A program made the translations under genes and the position numbers. A stretch of 64,000 nucleotides of DNA from Pseudomonadota bacterium (GTDB lineage: Bacteria; Pseudomonadota; Gammaproteobacteria; Pseudomonadales; Pseudohongiellaceae), in the NCBI GenBank assembly GCA_027623555.1, contig JAQBSZ010000013.1, forward strand, positions 1-64,000, written 5' to 3'. Of the stretch, positions 43,098 through 51,519 are shown in pieces; the stretch's first letter is position 1, and each line of letters starts with the position of its first letter. The notes beneath the pieces were generated by a model that had not been told where the DNA came from, ran no database searches, and saw only the letters and a program-made list of their open reading frames with translations.

Positions 43098-43976
43098 ATG
43101 GTAACTCGTTCGTTTCTGGTATTACTGAGTATTTTTCTGCTGCAGTTTCCCGTTGGATTGTTCGCGCAAGACAACGCTGCAGCATCTCAGTTTGTACGCT
43201 TCATACCCGGCGATGGTACCTGGGAAGGTGAATTGCAGACGGCTATCACTACCTATGAAAACGCTATTGGGGTACGTGTAGAACTGGTCTCTGCGATTCA
43301 TATTGCAGAGAGCTTCTATTACGAAGAACTGAACCGACATTTCCAGACTCGGGATGCTGTTCTGTTTGAACTTGTTGCCGAGACCGGGCAAATTTCAGAC
43401 CTGGCAAATCAGGATACCGGCGCTTCAACAGTAAGTTTTATTCAGCGTGCCCTGGCAAACTTTTTGCAATTAAATTTTCAATTGGAGCTAATCGACTACT
43501 CAGCGGGAAATTTTATTCATGCCGACTTAAGCCCGCAACGGCTACGGCAGATTATGCTCGCTAAAAATGAGAGTTTTTTTTCAATGTTCATGAGTCTGGC
43601 TCTGGCTCAGATTGCTACTGAGCAGGCTGCACTGGCCGCAGGGGCGAAACCTTCGTCATTCAATATGATATCCGTGATGAACGCATTGATGGCTGAGGAT
43701 AGGAATACCGCTTTCAAGTATTTGTTTGCCGAAGAACTTGGTCGCAGTGAGGGAATGATTGTAGGGCCGGAACTTGAAAACCAACTCACGATACTGGGTG
43801 ATCGCAACGCAGTGGCCCTGCAAGTACTTGAGGACGCTCTCAAGGATGGAACAAACAGACGCGTTAGCTTGTTCTATGGAGCCGCCCATATGCCAGGGAT
43901 GGAACGGGCACTTACTGAGTCGATGGGATTCGATCAAGTGGATCAGCGCTGGTTAGTTGCCTGGCAAATTCCCTGA
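43098..43976 (+). CDS. TraB/TIKI-like exported protein
   Basis: 292 residues from ATG, with a signal peptide MVTRSFLVLLSIFLLQFPVG ending near LFAQD. AIHIAESFYYEELNRHF and DAVLFELVAE match the TraB/PrgY/TIKI (EreA-ChaN-like) signature, and the second conserved GAAHMPGM motif lies near the C-terminus. In that superfamily the His/Glu motifs bind metal and some members are proteases. A related ChaN-type gene lies at 50.5 kb. Role unknown. Confidence 0.7.
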   Translation: MVTRSFLVLLSIFLLQFPVGLFAQDNAAASQFVRFIPGDGTWEGELQTAITTYENAIGVRVELVSAIHIAESFYYEELNRHFQTRDAVLFELVAETGQISDLANQDTGASTVSFIQRALANFLQLNFQLELIDYSAGNFIHADLSPQRLRQIMLAKNESFFSMFMSLALAQIATEQAALAAGAKPSSFNMISVMNALMAEDRNTAFKYLFAEELGRSEGMIVGPELENQLTILGDRNAVALQVLEDALKDGTNRRVSLFYGAAHMPGMERALTESMGFDQVDQRWLVAWQIP

Positions 43977-44203
43977 GTCGGCGAGACGTGCTCAATATTG
44001 GGCAGAATGCTGTCCACGGCACTTATTTCGGTTGACTGGGGCCTTTTTAACCGGACAATAGGCAATCCGTTTCGCAATTGAGGCAACTCCAGTTTGAAAA
44101 GGGGGTTGGGGTCAAAGCAGCAGGAGCTGTACCGCACGGTCACTCCAAGCTTCCGTTGTAAAACAGTCTGGGCTTTAGAAATTAAAATAAGGTGGAAACA
44201 ACT

Positions 44204-44563
44204 ATGAAAATCTTAAAAAGCGGATGGTTGGTTTTGTCCCTGACTATTCTTGTTGGCTGTGCTGCTGCCACTCCTCCCGGGGTTGGTGTGTGGGGCGTTG
44301 AGATGAACACGCCATTGGGTGCACTACCTGCGGTATTGACTCTGAATGCCGATGGTTCTGGCTCTATGTCAGCCGACGGTCTTGGCGATGCTCCAATCTC
44401 TGGAGTTATGTACGATGGAAACAGTATCAATTTCGAAGCCGAGATTGATGCCCAGGGTCAAACATTGGTACTCGTGTTTACCGGTACAGTCGATGGTGAT
44501 TCACTGGAAGGCGAGTTCGGCAGTGACTTCGGTGCGTTCGGTGTATCTGGCACACGCAACTAG
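44204..44563 (+). CDS. small lipoprotein
   Basis: 119 residues. AAGGTGG precedes the ATG. Lipobox LVGCAA gives an acylated Cys19. The mature part is beta-strand-like with repeated turns, GSGSMSADGLGDAPISGVMYDG, QTLVLVFTGTVDGDSLEGEFG. It resembles small lipocalin or beta-sandwich lipoproteins but I cannot name the family. It is followed by a strong terminator and an unusual hairpin array. Confidence 0.7.
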   Translation: MKILKSGWLVLSLTILVGCAAATPPGVGVWGVEMNTPLGALPAVLTLNADGSGSMSADGLGDAPISGVMYDGNSINFEAEIDAQGQTLVLVFTGTVDGDSLEGEFGSDFGAFGVSGTRN

Positions 44564-44578
44564 CGCTACTCTTTATAA

Positions 44579-44618
44579 AAAAAAGAGGGGTCTCCTACAG
44601 AGACCTCTCTTTTTTTTG
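44579..44618 (+). terminator. rho-independent terminator
   Basis: AAAAGAGGGGTCTC-CTACA-GAGACCTCTCTTTTTTTT; a nearly perfect stem with one G-U pair, starting about 15 bp after the lipoprotein stop. Confidence 0.93.
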
Positions 44619-44620
44619 GA

Positions 44621-44895
44621 GAAAAAATGCGTCCTGCATTTTTTCTCAGTCGCCCCTAAATCACTGGCGTAAAAGCGTGGTTTTTCTGGTGATTTAGGGG
44701 CTCGCATTTGCTGCGCAAATGGGCAGCACGACCCGGCCAACAATCACAGATTGTTGTCGTTCAGCTGCGCATCATGCTCACGCATGAATAACGCTTGCTT
44801 CACCCCTGTGCTGCTGCAGAGTTCTTTTCTGTTTATTATCGAAAAAGTGCGTCCTGCACTTTTTCTCAGTCGCACCTGAATCACAGGCGTAAATG
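44621..44895. repeat. direct repeat of a structured element, two copies
   Basis: A 55-base unit occurs at 44621-44675 and again at 44841-44895, aligning without gaps with about six differences. Each begins with a hairpin around GTCCT: GAAAAAATGC/GCATTTTTTC and GAAAAAGTGC/GCACTTTTTC. The A-T pair at stem position 7 in one copy is a G-C pair in the other, a compensatory change. Between the copies lie further hairpins. The second copy ends 7 bp before the stop of the minus-strand selenoprotein gene. Confidence 0.75.
44652..44787. repeat. series of consecutive hairpins
   Basis: Four stems in a row: GCCCCTAAATCAC with GTGATTTAGGGGC (44652-44664 and 44689-44701), CATTTG-N5-CAAATG (44705-44721), CAACAATC-ACA-GATTGTTG (44738-44756) and TCATGC-N4-GCATGA (44772-44787). 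There is no coding frame of note. The set sits between convergent genes. Confidence 0.7.
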
Positions 44896-44902
44896 CAAAA
44901 GA

Positions 44903-46054
44903 CTAATTGTCCGTAACGGGCTCAATATCCAACGGTGCGTAGTAGCTTCCGCCGGCACCTTCTATCTGTGTGCGGCGCTCGCGCCATTCCGGTCCCGCCG
45001 ATCCACCATCTTCATACTTCAGATCTTGCCGTAAATAGTTCCAGCTGGTCGGATCCAGTTGCTGTGCTTCAGTCCAGTACTGCTCGGCCTTCTCGTCATT
45101 GCCCTGGTTAAAGTAATAAGTGCCGAGCCGAAAGGTCGGTTGCGCCTTTTCGGCTTCCGGAGTGCGCTGGAAAATCTTGTCACTGACTTTTTCCCGATCC
45201 CACACATAGGGGCTGTCGGCTCCATTGGCGACCCAGTCCCGTACGATTGGTGCGTATTCGTCGGTTCCAAAGGCGCCGTGGTTCTTCGCATAAGTGCCTT
45301 CATTAATGCGCACGATCTTGCCCTGTTCATCTATCCACACAGCCGAGGGGACATTGACCAGGTTGTACAAGGCACTGATATGATGGTTTACATCGATTAC
45401 CGATGTATAGCTCACGTTGCCGGCATCAAAGATTGGACCGGCGTCAGCTTCACCGCCACTGTCCTGGGCGAAGGAAATAATTTCAAAATTTGGATTAACA
45501 GCTTGTAACTCTTCGTAGATTACCTGCCACACGGGCACGTCTAATCTACAGCCTCACCACGAGGCCCAGGTAACAAGTAAGACCTGTTTACCCCGAAAAT
45601 CTGCCAGCCTTACCAGATTGCCTTCTCGATCAGGCAATGCAAATTCTGGTGCCTCAGCACTTTCGAAAAATCCACGTCTTTCAAAGGGAATACCACCAAA
45701 GCTCCAGAGCCCGTCGCGGTAATCGGCGATCCAGGCTTGTTGCAACATATCGGCGAGCTCGGTGACATTGAACCAGTCCTGGCCCTGGCGCTGCACATAC
45801 AGTTCACTGTCCCGATCCTGCAGTACCGGGATGCACAGATCTTCAAGGCAGGCACCCTGGGGTTTCAATTCGAAGTCATTGATGCGGGTAAGATCTTCAG
45901 GTTTCACCCAGAGGTCGGAAGCATCCGGCAGTGTCTGGTCAATCTCTACTACGCGATCGTTATAGAGCACGGTCGTAGATTGGGCTAATGCGACACTGCT
46001 ACACAGCACGCTCATCAATGCCAAACCAAGTTGGCTTACAGGTTTCATTTTCAT
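44903..46054 (-). CDS. candidate selenocysteine-containing secreted redoxin
   Basis: A single frame of 383 codons interrupted only by TGA at 45556-45554 (codon 167). Signal peptide 1-25 (ALAQ), an N-terminal unique region, then a TlpA-like domain: APEFALPDREGNLVRLADF, KQVLLVTWASW, then TGA, then GCRLDVPVWQVIYEEL. In the Cys forms the motif is WASWCGCR, so TGA replaces the attacking cysteine, giving U-G-C. The reading continues in the same frame through a canonical redoxin core (VNVPSAVWIDEQGKIVRI) and a TPR-like tail (TFRLGTYYFNQGNDEKAEQYWTEAQQLDP). A hairpin fitting bacterial SECIS rules follows the TGA. Without Sec insertion this would be an ordinary nonsense mutant; the frame is otherwise pristine. 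selA/B/C/D are not in the window. Confidence 0.78.
45515..45549 (-). promoter_or_regulatory. SECIS-like hairpin
   Basis: Starting 4 nt after the TGA: GTAGATTA (45549-45542) pairs perfectly with TAATCTAC (45522-45515); an internal loop of 4 and 2 bases; an apical stem TGCC/GGCA (45537-45534 and 45528-45525) closed by the loop CGTGT with G at position 2. The loop begins 21 nt after the TGA, inside the 16-37 nt window known for bacterial SECIS elements. Confidence 0.7.
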
Positions 46055-46161
46055 TTCCTCAGCATGGGGGTAGCGTTACTACCAGGTGGTACTACAGGTC
46101 GAAAAGGATTACTGGTTCAGGATCATAGACTTTTATCGCCATGACTGAAACCCAAATCACT

Positions 46162-46710
46162 TCAAATTACGTTCAGGCGCAGGCTTTCGATCACCGATTG
46201 AAGATTCTGCCGGGCATTGGGGCTGTTGGGGTGCACTTCTATCAGGTCTTCGAATGCCTCCCTGGCCTTGCTCAGTTCCTTGCGTTGCAGGTAGACAAGA
46301 CCGAGGCCGGACAGCGCGCCAAAATGTCTTGGTTCCAATTCCAGAGTCTTTTCAATATCGGCAATTGATTCATCGAAATTGCCGACCAGGTAGTGCAGGG
46401 TCGCTCGCCTGTTCCAGGCTTCAGCAAAGTCTGGGAAGCTATCAATAATCTGGTTGAAGATTAACAGCGCTTCGGGATAGCGCTGGGAGTTCATGCGTTG
46501 AACTCCCATCTGCATTAGCCGTTCTACATCGGTATTGGCATGCTCAAACCAGATATTCCAAATCTGGTTTTCCGTGGCGCGAATCGTGGTTAAATCGCCC
46601 GTAATCAGTAAGCTGCCAAACAGCGGATCGAGACGAGAATCGGTCTGATCTGCAATCGCGACATTCGATGTGAGCAAGACAGCGGCAATAGTTAGTGAGA
46701 AAAGTCGCAT
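46162..46710 (-). CDS. exported TPR protein
   Basis: 182 residues from the ATG with GAGGAG upstream; signal peptide ending near VAIADQ. Three tetratricopeptide-like repeats at about 70-175 (MNSQRYPEALLIFNQIIDSFPDFAEAWNRRATLHYLVGNFDESIADIEKTLELEP is broken here into its units: RYPEALLIFNQ, AEAWNRRATLHYL, FGALSGLGLVYLQR). Probably a periplasmic protein-interaction scaffold. It lies upstream of the selenoprotein gene on the same strand, with 107 bp between them, and might be cotranscribed. Confidence 0.82.
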   Translation of the reverse strand: MRLFSLTIAAVLLTSNVAIADQTDSRLDPLFGSLLITGDLTTIRATENQIWNIWFEHANTDVERLMQMGVQRMNSQRYPEALLIFNQIIDSFPDFAEAWNRRATLHYLVGNFDESIADIEKTLELEPRHFGALSGLGLVYLQRKELSKAREAFEDLIEVHPNSPNARQNLQSVIESLRLNVI

Positions 46711-46802
46711 GAGCAGCTCCTCAGCCTGATCCTGTGAGTATAGCTCCGCAAAGACCTGAGTGACCAGCTTGGCCATGAACCTATTCAGAAGCTTGCAGCC
46801 CT

Positions 46803-48422
46803 CTAGAAGCTCTCTGCACTCGCTTTCAGCCAGTCTTCACGGTAGGAAGCCGGTATTGTGTCGCTGAGCAGCTGAGCTTCAGAAAGGGGAGTATAGATCT
46901 GATCGAAATTTTTCATACCACCGTCATAGCGACAGAAAAGATCATGCGGTTTGAGATCGCAGGGATTGTCGAATCCCATCGCGCCGCATAACTCCAGGAA
47001 AGATTCTACTGTCGCATGATGAAAGTTGCGTACGCGCCCGGACTTTTCTTCAACGTCAATAGCGCGGGCGCGGTAAGGATTCTGTGTCGCTATACCCGTA
47101 GGACAAGTATTTGTGTTGCAACTCTTCGCCTGCACGCAGCCAAGCGCCATCATCATTGCGCGGGCAGCATTCACAACGTCCGTTCCAACGATGATTTTCT
47201 CGAGCATGTCAAAACCTGATGCCGTCTGGCCCGCGCTGATCAAACTGATATCTCGCCGCAGTCCAGCCCCGATAAGTACCTGGTTTACAAAATATGTCGC
47301 CTCGAGACAGGGAGTACCCAGGCGATTGGAGAACTCTACAGGTGCCGCTCCGGTGCCCCCTTCTGCGCCATCAATCGTAATGAAATCAGGTTTAGTGCCA
47401 GTTTCCAGCATGGCTTTAACGATCGCCATGAATTCTGCTTTCTTGCCCAGGCACAACTTGAAACCGACAGGCTTTCCGCCGCTCAGCTCTCGTAAGCGTT
47501 GCACAAATGCCAACAAGCCTCGGGGGGAATTAAACTCCGGGTGGGTCGCCGGAGACAGCACAGTCTTGCCAACCTCTACCAGTCGAATCCTGGCTATTTC
47601 TTCTGTGACTTTTGCCCCCGGGAGCACGCCACCATGGGAAGGTTTGGCGCCTTGAGAAATTTTTATCTCGATCATCTTCACCACGTCGAGACAGGCCCGC
47701 TCGGCGAACGCCTCGCCGTCAAATGAGCCATCTGGGTTGCGACAGCCGAAATAGCCGGTACCGATTTGCCAAATGATGTCGCCGCCATGAGTCAGGTGAT
47801 ATTTGCTGATACTGCCTTCACCGGTGTTGTGTGCGAAGCCACCCTTTGCCGCACCCAAGTTGAGAGCTTCAATGGCGGTAGAGCTGAGTGCGCCGAAGCT
47901 GAGCGCAGAAATATTCAATCGCGAAGCACTATACGGTTGGCTGCAGTCCGGGCCGCCTATCGTGACTCGCTTATGCCGCTCGGCTACTTCCACAGCCTTG
48001 ATCGAATGGGCAAGGCTTCGGTAACCATCTGCGAGAATTTCCTGCTCGGTTCCAAAGGGAAGTGTATCGTTAGCTCCCTTTGCACGCCGGTAGATCAGGT
48101 TGCGGCGTTCTCTGCTGAAAGGTTTCTCCTCTACATTATTAGCAATGAAGTATTGTTGAATTTCCGGGCGAATGTATTCCAACATATAACGTATGTTTGC
48201 CAATACTGGATAGTTACGACGTAGATTGCTGTCTGAGAACAAGAGTTCATACCCACCCAGCAGCGTCCAGGCGAGGAGTGCAAGAAACACAAAGGATTGC
48301 AGTGGTGCATCAGTAAGCACAGCCAGCGACAGGAATGGTCCCGTGGTCGAAAGCAGCCACAGCAGACTCAGTGGTAGCAGGATCAGGGCGATCATCCAGA
48401 ATAATCGAACAACAGGAGTCAT
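46803..48422 (-). CDS. FMN-binding glutamate synthase family protein
   Basis: 539 residues. Two N-terminal TM helices (LFWMIALILLPLSLLWLL and SFVFLALLAWTLLGGYELLF) precede a GltB-like TIM barrel: LNISALSFGALSSTAIEALNLGA, FITIDGAEGGTGAAPVEFS, and the cluster cysteines in GCVQAKSCNTNTCPTGIA. This is the 'FMN-binding glutamate synthase' (GltB2) form, which lacks the glutaminase domain of true GltB. Role is unknown; the membrane anchor suggests an electron-transfer partner in the membrane. Confidence 0.92.
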   Translation of the reverse strand: MTPVVRLFWMIALILLPLSLLWLLSTTGPFLSLAVLTDAPLQSFVFLALLAWTLLGGYELLFSDSNLRRNYPVLANIRYMLEYIRPEIQQYFIANNVEEKPFSRERRNLIYRRAKGANDTLPFGTEQEILADGYRSLAHSIKAVEVAERHKRVTIGGPDCSQPYSASRLNISALSFGALSSTAIEALNLGAAKGGFAHNTGEGSISKYHLTHGGDIIWQIGTGYFGCRNPDGSFDGEAFAERACLDVVKMIEIKISQGAKPSHGGVLPGAKVTEEIARIRLVEVGKTVLSPATHPEFNSPRGLLAFVQRLRELSGGKPVGFKLCLGKKAEFMAIVKAMLETGTKPDFITIDGAEGGTGAAPVEFSNRLGTPCLEATYFVNQVLIGAGLRRDISLISAGQTASGFDMLEKIIVGTDVVNAARAMMMALGCVQAKSCNTNTCPTGIATQNPYRARAIDVEEKSGRVRNFHHATVESFLELCGAMGFDNPCDLKPHDLFCRYDGGMKNFDQIYTPLSEAQLLSDTIPASYREDWLKASAESF

Positions 48423-48465
48423 TAGCTTGCCTCTCTACGCTCGGATGAGAGAGTAGACCAGATTC

Positions 48466-49179
48466 TCAGAAAACCATTACAAAAGTAAACGCAGTCTCCG
48501 TATCGGTCTCTTCTCGACCAGGTGGTACGACTGTCTGATGTTTTATCTTCAATGAAAAGCGCAACGACAGGTTTTCGAGAATCTTTGTTTCGATACTGCT
48601 CACGGAACGATAGATTGTGGAATCCGTGCCGTACTCAGTACTCAGTTCCTGGTTAAATTCTGCAGATTGTGAAATCGTCCAATCGTAGTCACCAGCAAAG
48701 CGAAGAATCGGTTCATCGAAATCCGAATTGTCCAGTCGAGACCATCGAATTCCGAGACCCGCTCGAAGCGTCAACCCCATGTCAGTGCGGTTGCGCAAGA
48801 ATCCGCGACCGTAGCTGAAGGTCAGGTCAGATTGACTGTCGAAACCGCTGAAGCGATCATCTTCGTGAGAGAATCGGGATTGAAAGAAACTGAATTCGGT
48901 AAATTCATATTCGGCACTCGCAACTGTGTACCAGCGCTGGCTCTTGACTACATTATCACTTGAGGAATATAGAGCATCGAGGGAAAAGTCATAGTCCCAA
49001 TTGCCGCGATCAATGTTTATGGCGCCTGCGAAATTGAGTGATTGTTCGTCGGTATTGCCTGAAGTGAACAAACCTCCCACTTCGATTTCCCGGGTAATTC
49101 CAGTTTCTTCCTGAGCTATCGCCTGTGTACTCAGTGCGGCAATAAACGCCGACAGCAATAGGTTGCGTATCGTTTCCAT
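48466..49179 (-). CDS. DUF481 (YdiY-like) outer-membrane protein
   Basis: 237 residues from METIRNLLLSAF. Signal peptide ending near AIAQ. The rest is alternating beta-strands ending in FTFVMVF, a typical C-terminal aromatic for outer-membrane barrels. REIEVGGLFTSGNTDEQSLNFAGAINIDRGNWDYDFSL starts the DUF481 pattern. Such proteins are small barrels of unknown function, sometimes linked to envelope stress or salt. Confidence 0.85.
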   Translation of the reverse strand: METIRNLLLSAFIAALSTQAIAQEETGITREIEVGGLFTSGNTDEQSLNFAGAINIDRGNWDYDFSLDALYSSSDNVVKSQRWYTVASAEYEFTEFSFFQSRFSHEDDRFSGFDSQSDLTFSYGRGFLRNRTDMGLTLRAGLGIRWSRLDNSDFDEPILRFAGDYDWTISQSAEFNQELSTEYGTDSTIYRSVSSIETKILENLSLRFSLKIKHQTVVPPGREETDTETAFTFVMVF

Positions 49180-49538
49180 TTCCTGATTACCTTGCTTGCC
49201 AATATATAGTCTTACTACTGTTTCTCGGCACATAGTGCTGATCGCTTAGTCCTGAAAGCGCCGAATTTACCCGAAAATAGCGGATTTAGCGGACACAGCT
49301 ACGATACAGCCAGCGCAACACAAAACCATTCCCAGTTAAATTGAAAAACTGCTGAAGTCGCCATGTCCGGCAAATACAAGTCTGCACAAATACAGTGATT
49401 TCGATGCCGGCATGAATTACCTTGTCTTAAGCTCCCGAGTTTTCTGGAGTTGGCCATTCTTTTGGGGTATAAGGCTGCAATAGCCGGTAGGGAACTACCG
49501 GTTGATCTGTTAGTTCGGAGCCCCACAAGCGCATTAAA
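49180..49538. other. intergenic region with one hairpin
   Basis: No gene seen. CCGGTAG-GGAA-CTACCGG at 49484-49501 is a perfect stem-loop 38 bp before the sixA start, with a GNRA-type loop (GGAA). It could be a leader hairpin or a processing site. Confidence 0.4.
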
Positions 49539-50036
49539 ATGAAGACGCTTTACCTGCTTCGCCATGCCAAATCCAGCTGGGCCAATCCCGAGCTGAAAGA
49601 TTTTGAGCGACCACTCTCCAAGCGGGGAACGAAAGACGTACCGATGATGGCTGCCCGATTTCTGGCAAGAGGCGGCGAAGTTGCCTGCATTATTTGTAGT
49701 CCTGCGAATCGGGCCAAGACCACCGCTCGCTTGTTTGCCAAGAATATCGACTTTGATGTAGATGACATTATCAGCAATCCCGAGTTGTATTTTGCCGGTA
49801 CACCGATGTTTCTGAAGGCGGCCAGTCTCGTTGATGAAGCCTGCGACTCAGCAATGTTGGTAGGGCATAATCCGGCCATTACCGAGTTCGTCAACGAGAT
49901 GGCGAATTGCGATATCGACAACGTGACCACCTGTGGGCTGGTGGAATTGAGGCTGCCTATCGATCACTGGTCCGACATCGAAACAGGCATGGCTACTCTG
50001 GTTGAATTTGACTATCCAAAAAAATCAGCGCGATGA
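49539..50036 (+). CDS. sixA: histidine phosphatase SixA-like
   Basis: 165 residues. LLRHAKSSWANPELKDFERPLSKRG has the catalytic RHA of histidine phosphatases and the SixA-specific AKSSW and RPLSKRG. The second catalytic His is in LVGHNPAITEFVN. SixA removes phosphoryl groups from PTS-Ntr phosphocarriers such as NPr. It overlaps the start of the cytochrome gene by four bases. Confidence 0.88.
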   Translation: MKTLYLLRHAKSSWANPELKDFERPLSKRGTKDVPMMAARFLARGGEVACIICSPANRAKTTARLFAKNIDFDVDDIISNPELYFAGTPMFLKAASLVDEACDSAMLVGHNPAITEFVNEMANCDIDNVTTCGLVELRLPIDHWSDIETGMATLVEFDYPKKSAR

Positions 50037-50497
50037 CTTCTTTTCAGAGAATTCGAGTAAAGGGATTGCTCTTAACACTGTCAGGTTTATTGCTGACAGC
50101 CTGTACTGAGCCAGAACCCGTTTTGCAGACAGACAATCCAGCCTCTGCAAGATGGTACAGTGATGCACAGGTCACAATTGGCGCAGCCGTATTTGCTGAG
50201 CACTGTGCAGTATGTCATGGCAGCAGTGCCGAAGGAACCGTGAGTGACTGGCGTCAACGGCTGGATGATGGTGCTTTCCCGCCACCGCCGTTGAATGGCA
50301 GTGCCCATGCCTGGCACCATTCCAACGCCGTGTTACTACAGGTTATCGAAAATGGCGGTGCAGCCTTCGGTGGTAAGATGCCAGCTTTTGCCGAAGTGCT
50401 GGACCACACAGAAAAGCTTGCGGTGATTGCCTATTTCCAAAACTATTGGAGTGATGAGATTTATGCGCAGTGGATGCAGATGGGTGGCCCGGATTAA
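50033..50497 (+). CDS. c-type cytochrome lipoprotein
   Basis: 154 residues. Lipobox LLTAC (about Cys23) and one heme c site in CAVCHG; GKMPAF supplies the axial Met. It starts at ATG overlapping sixA's last codons, so the two are coupled. A diheme partner is not nearby. Likely a small periplasmic electron carrier tethered to a membrane. Confidence 0.88.
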   Translation: MTSFQRIRVKGLLLTLSGLLLTACTEPEPVLQTDNPASARWYSDAQVTIGAAVFAEHCAVCHGSSAEGTVSDWRQRLDDGAFPPPPLNGSAHAWHHSNAVLLQVIENGGAAFGGKMPAFAEVLDHTEKLAVIAYFQNYWSDEIYAQWMQMGGPD

Positions 50498-51428
50498 CTT
50501 GCTACGGCTAATGATTGCTGCCTTGCTTGCCTGCACCGGCCTGTCCGCTGCCAGCCAGGTACAACAGATCGAACTTTGGGAATCACCGTTGTACTCAGAC
50601 CATCCCCTGGTAGGCCGAATCTGGAGTAGCGCAGAAGCTGAATTCGTAGAACTGGCAGAGTTGGGAAATGCGATTGAAGGTGCCAGCTACCTTTTATTAG
50701 GAGAGAAACACGACAACCCGGATCATCATGCTCTACAGCTGGCCACTCTGGAGCGGTTCATCGATCTGAGAAAGATTTCAGCAGTCGCCTTCGAGATGAT
50801 GGACAGCGACGTACAAAACAGATTAAACAGCATTCAGCAGCAAGGCTTGACGACGCTGGACGATTTGAAGACCTACCTGGACTGGGATGAAGAAGGTTGG
50901 GACTGGAACTTCTACGGTCCGCTCATCATGATGGTGTATCGTGCCGGAATTCCTCTGGCTGCTGCCAACATCACAGATGCAACAGTCGGTAGAGTGTATG
51001 GCGAGGCGACATCACCCGAGATAGCACGCATTCTTGATGAAGTCACCATGGCGCAACTCAACGTCGATATCGATGAAAGTCATTGTGGCCTGCTTCCCGA
51101 ATCACAGTTTCCTGCCATGGTCAGAGTTCAGCAGACGCGGGATTTCACGATGGCCGGTAGCATGCCGAATCCACAAGCGGGCATGCTGACGGTACTGATT
51201 GCTGGCAACTATCATGTACGTCAGGACCTGGGCGTGCCTAACTATCTATTGGCTAAAGATGTACAGCTCGAGAGTGATCGCATTCTTGCATTGTCCTTCA
51301 TGGAAGTTGAGCCAGGAGAAGTGGACCCTCAAGCCTATCTACAAAAGTTCAAATCCCAGCCGGCCTTCGACTATATCTGGTTTACACCAGCAATCTCTAA
51401 CGAAGATTACTGTGCTTCGCTGCGATAA
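50484..51428 (+). CDS. ChaN family protein
   Basis: About 314 residues from a GTG overlapping the cytochrome stop; an ATG at 50511 gives a shorter signal MIAALLACTGLSAASQ. The ChaN/EreA-like signature is seen in SYLLLGEKHDNPDHHALQLATLERF, VAFEMMDS, DESHCGLLPESQFPAMVRVQ and LIAGNYHVRQDLGVP. ChaN binds heme or iron in Campylobacter and Pseudomonas relatives. A neighbouring cytochrome gene supports a heme- or iron-related role (inference). Confidence 0.85.
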   Translation: MARINLLRLMIAALLACTGLSAASQVQQIELWESPLYSDHPLVGRIWSSAEAEFVELAELGNAIEGASYLLLGEKHDNPDHHALQLATLERFIDLRKISAVAFEMMDSDVQNRLNSIQQQGLTTLDDLKTYLDWDEEGWDWNFYGPLIMMVYRAGIPLAAANITDATVGRVYGEATSPEIARILDEVTMAQLNVDIDESHCGLLPESQFPAMVRVQQTRDFTMAGSMPNPQAGMLTVLIAGNYHVRQDLGVPNYLLAKDVQLESDRILALSFMEVEPGEVDPQAYLQKFKSQPAFDYIWFTPAISNEDYCASLR

Positions 51429-51519
51429 AGAGTCGCCAAGCCAGTCGGGGTTCCGTGCCAGTGCTTGAATAAAGCCGGCTTTCCGGAGACACTTGCAGCA
51501 CTTGAAATTTAAAGCCCTG

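Noticed and set aside
44640..44900. Integron attC sites or a CRISPR-like array
   Set aside because: Hairpins are irregular in size and spacing, there is no repeated spacer pattern, and I find no attC core (RYYYAAC...GTTRRRY) at the expected places.
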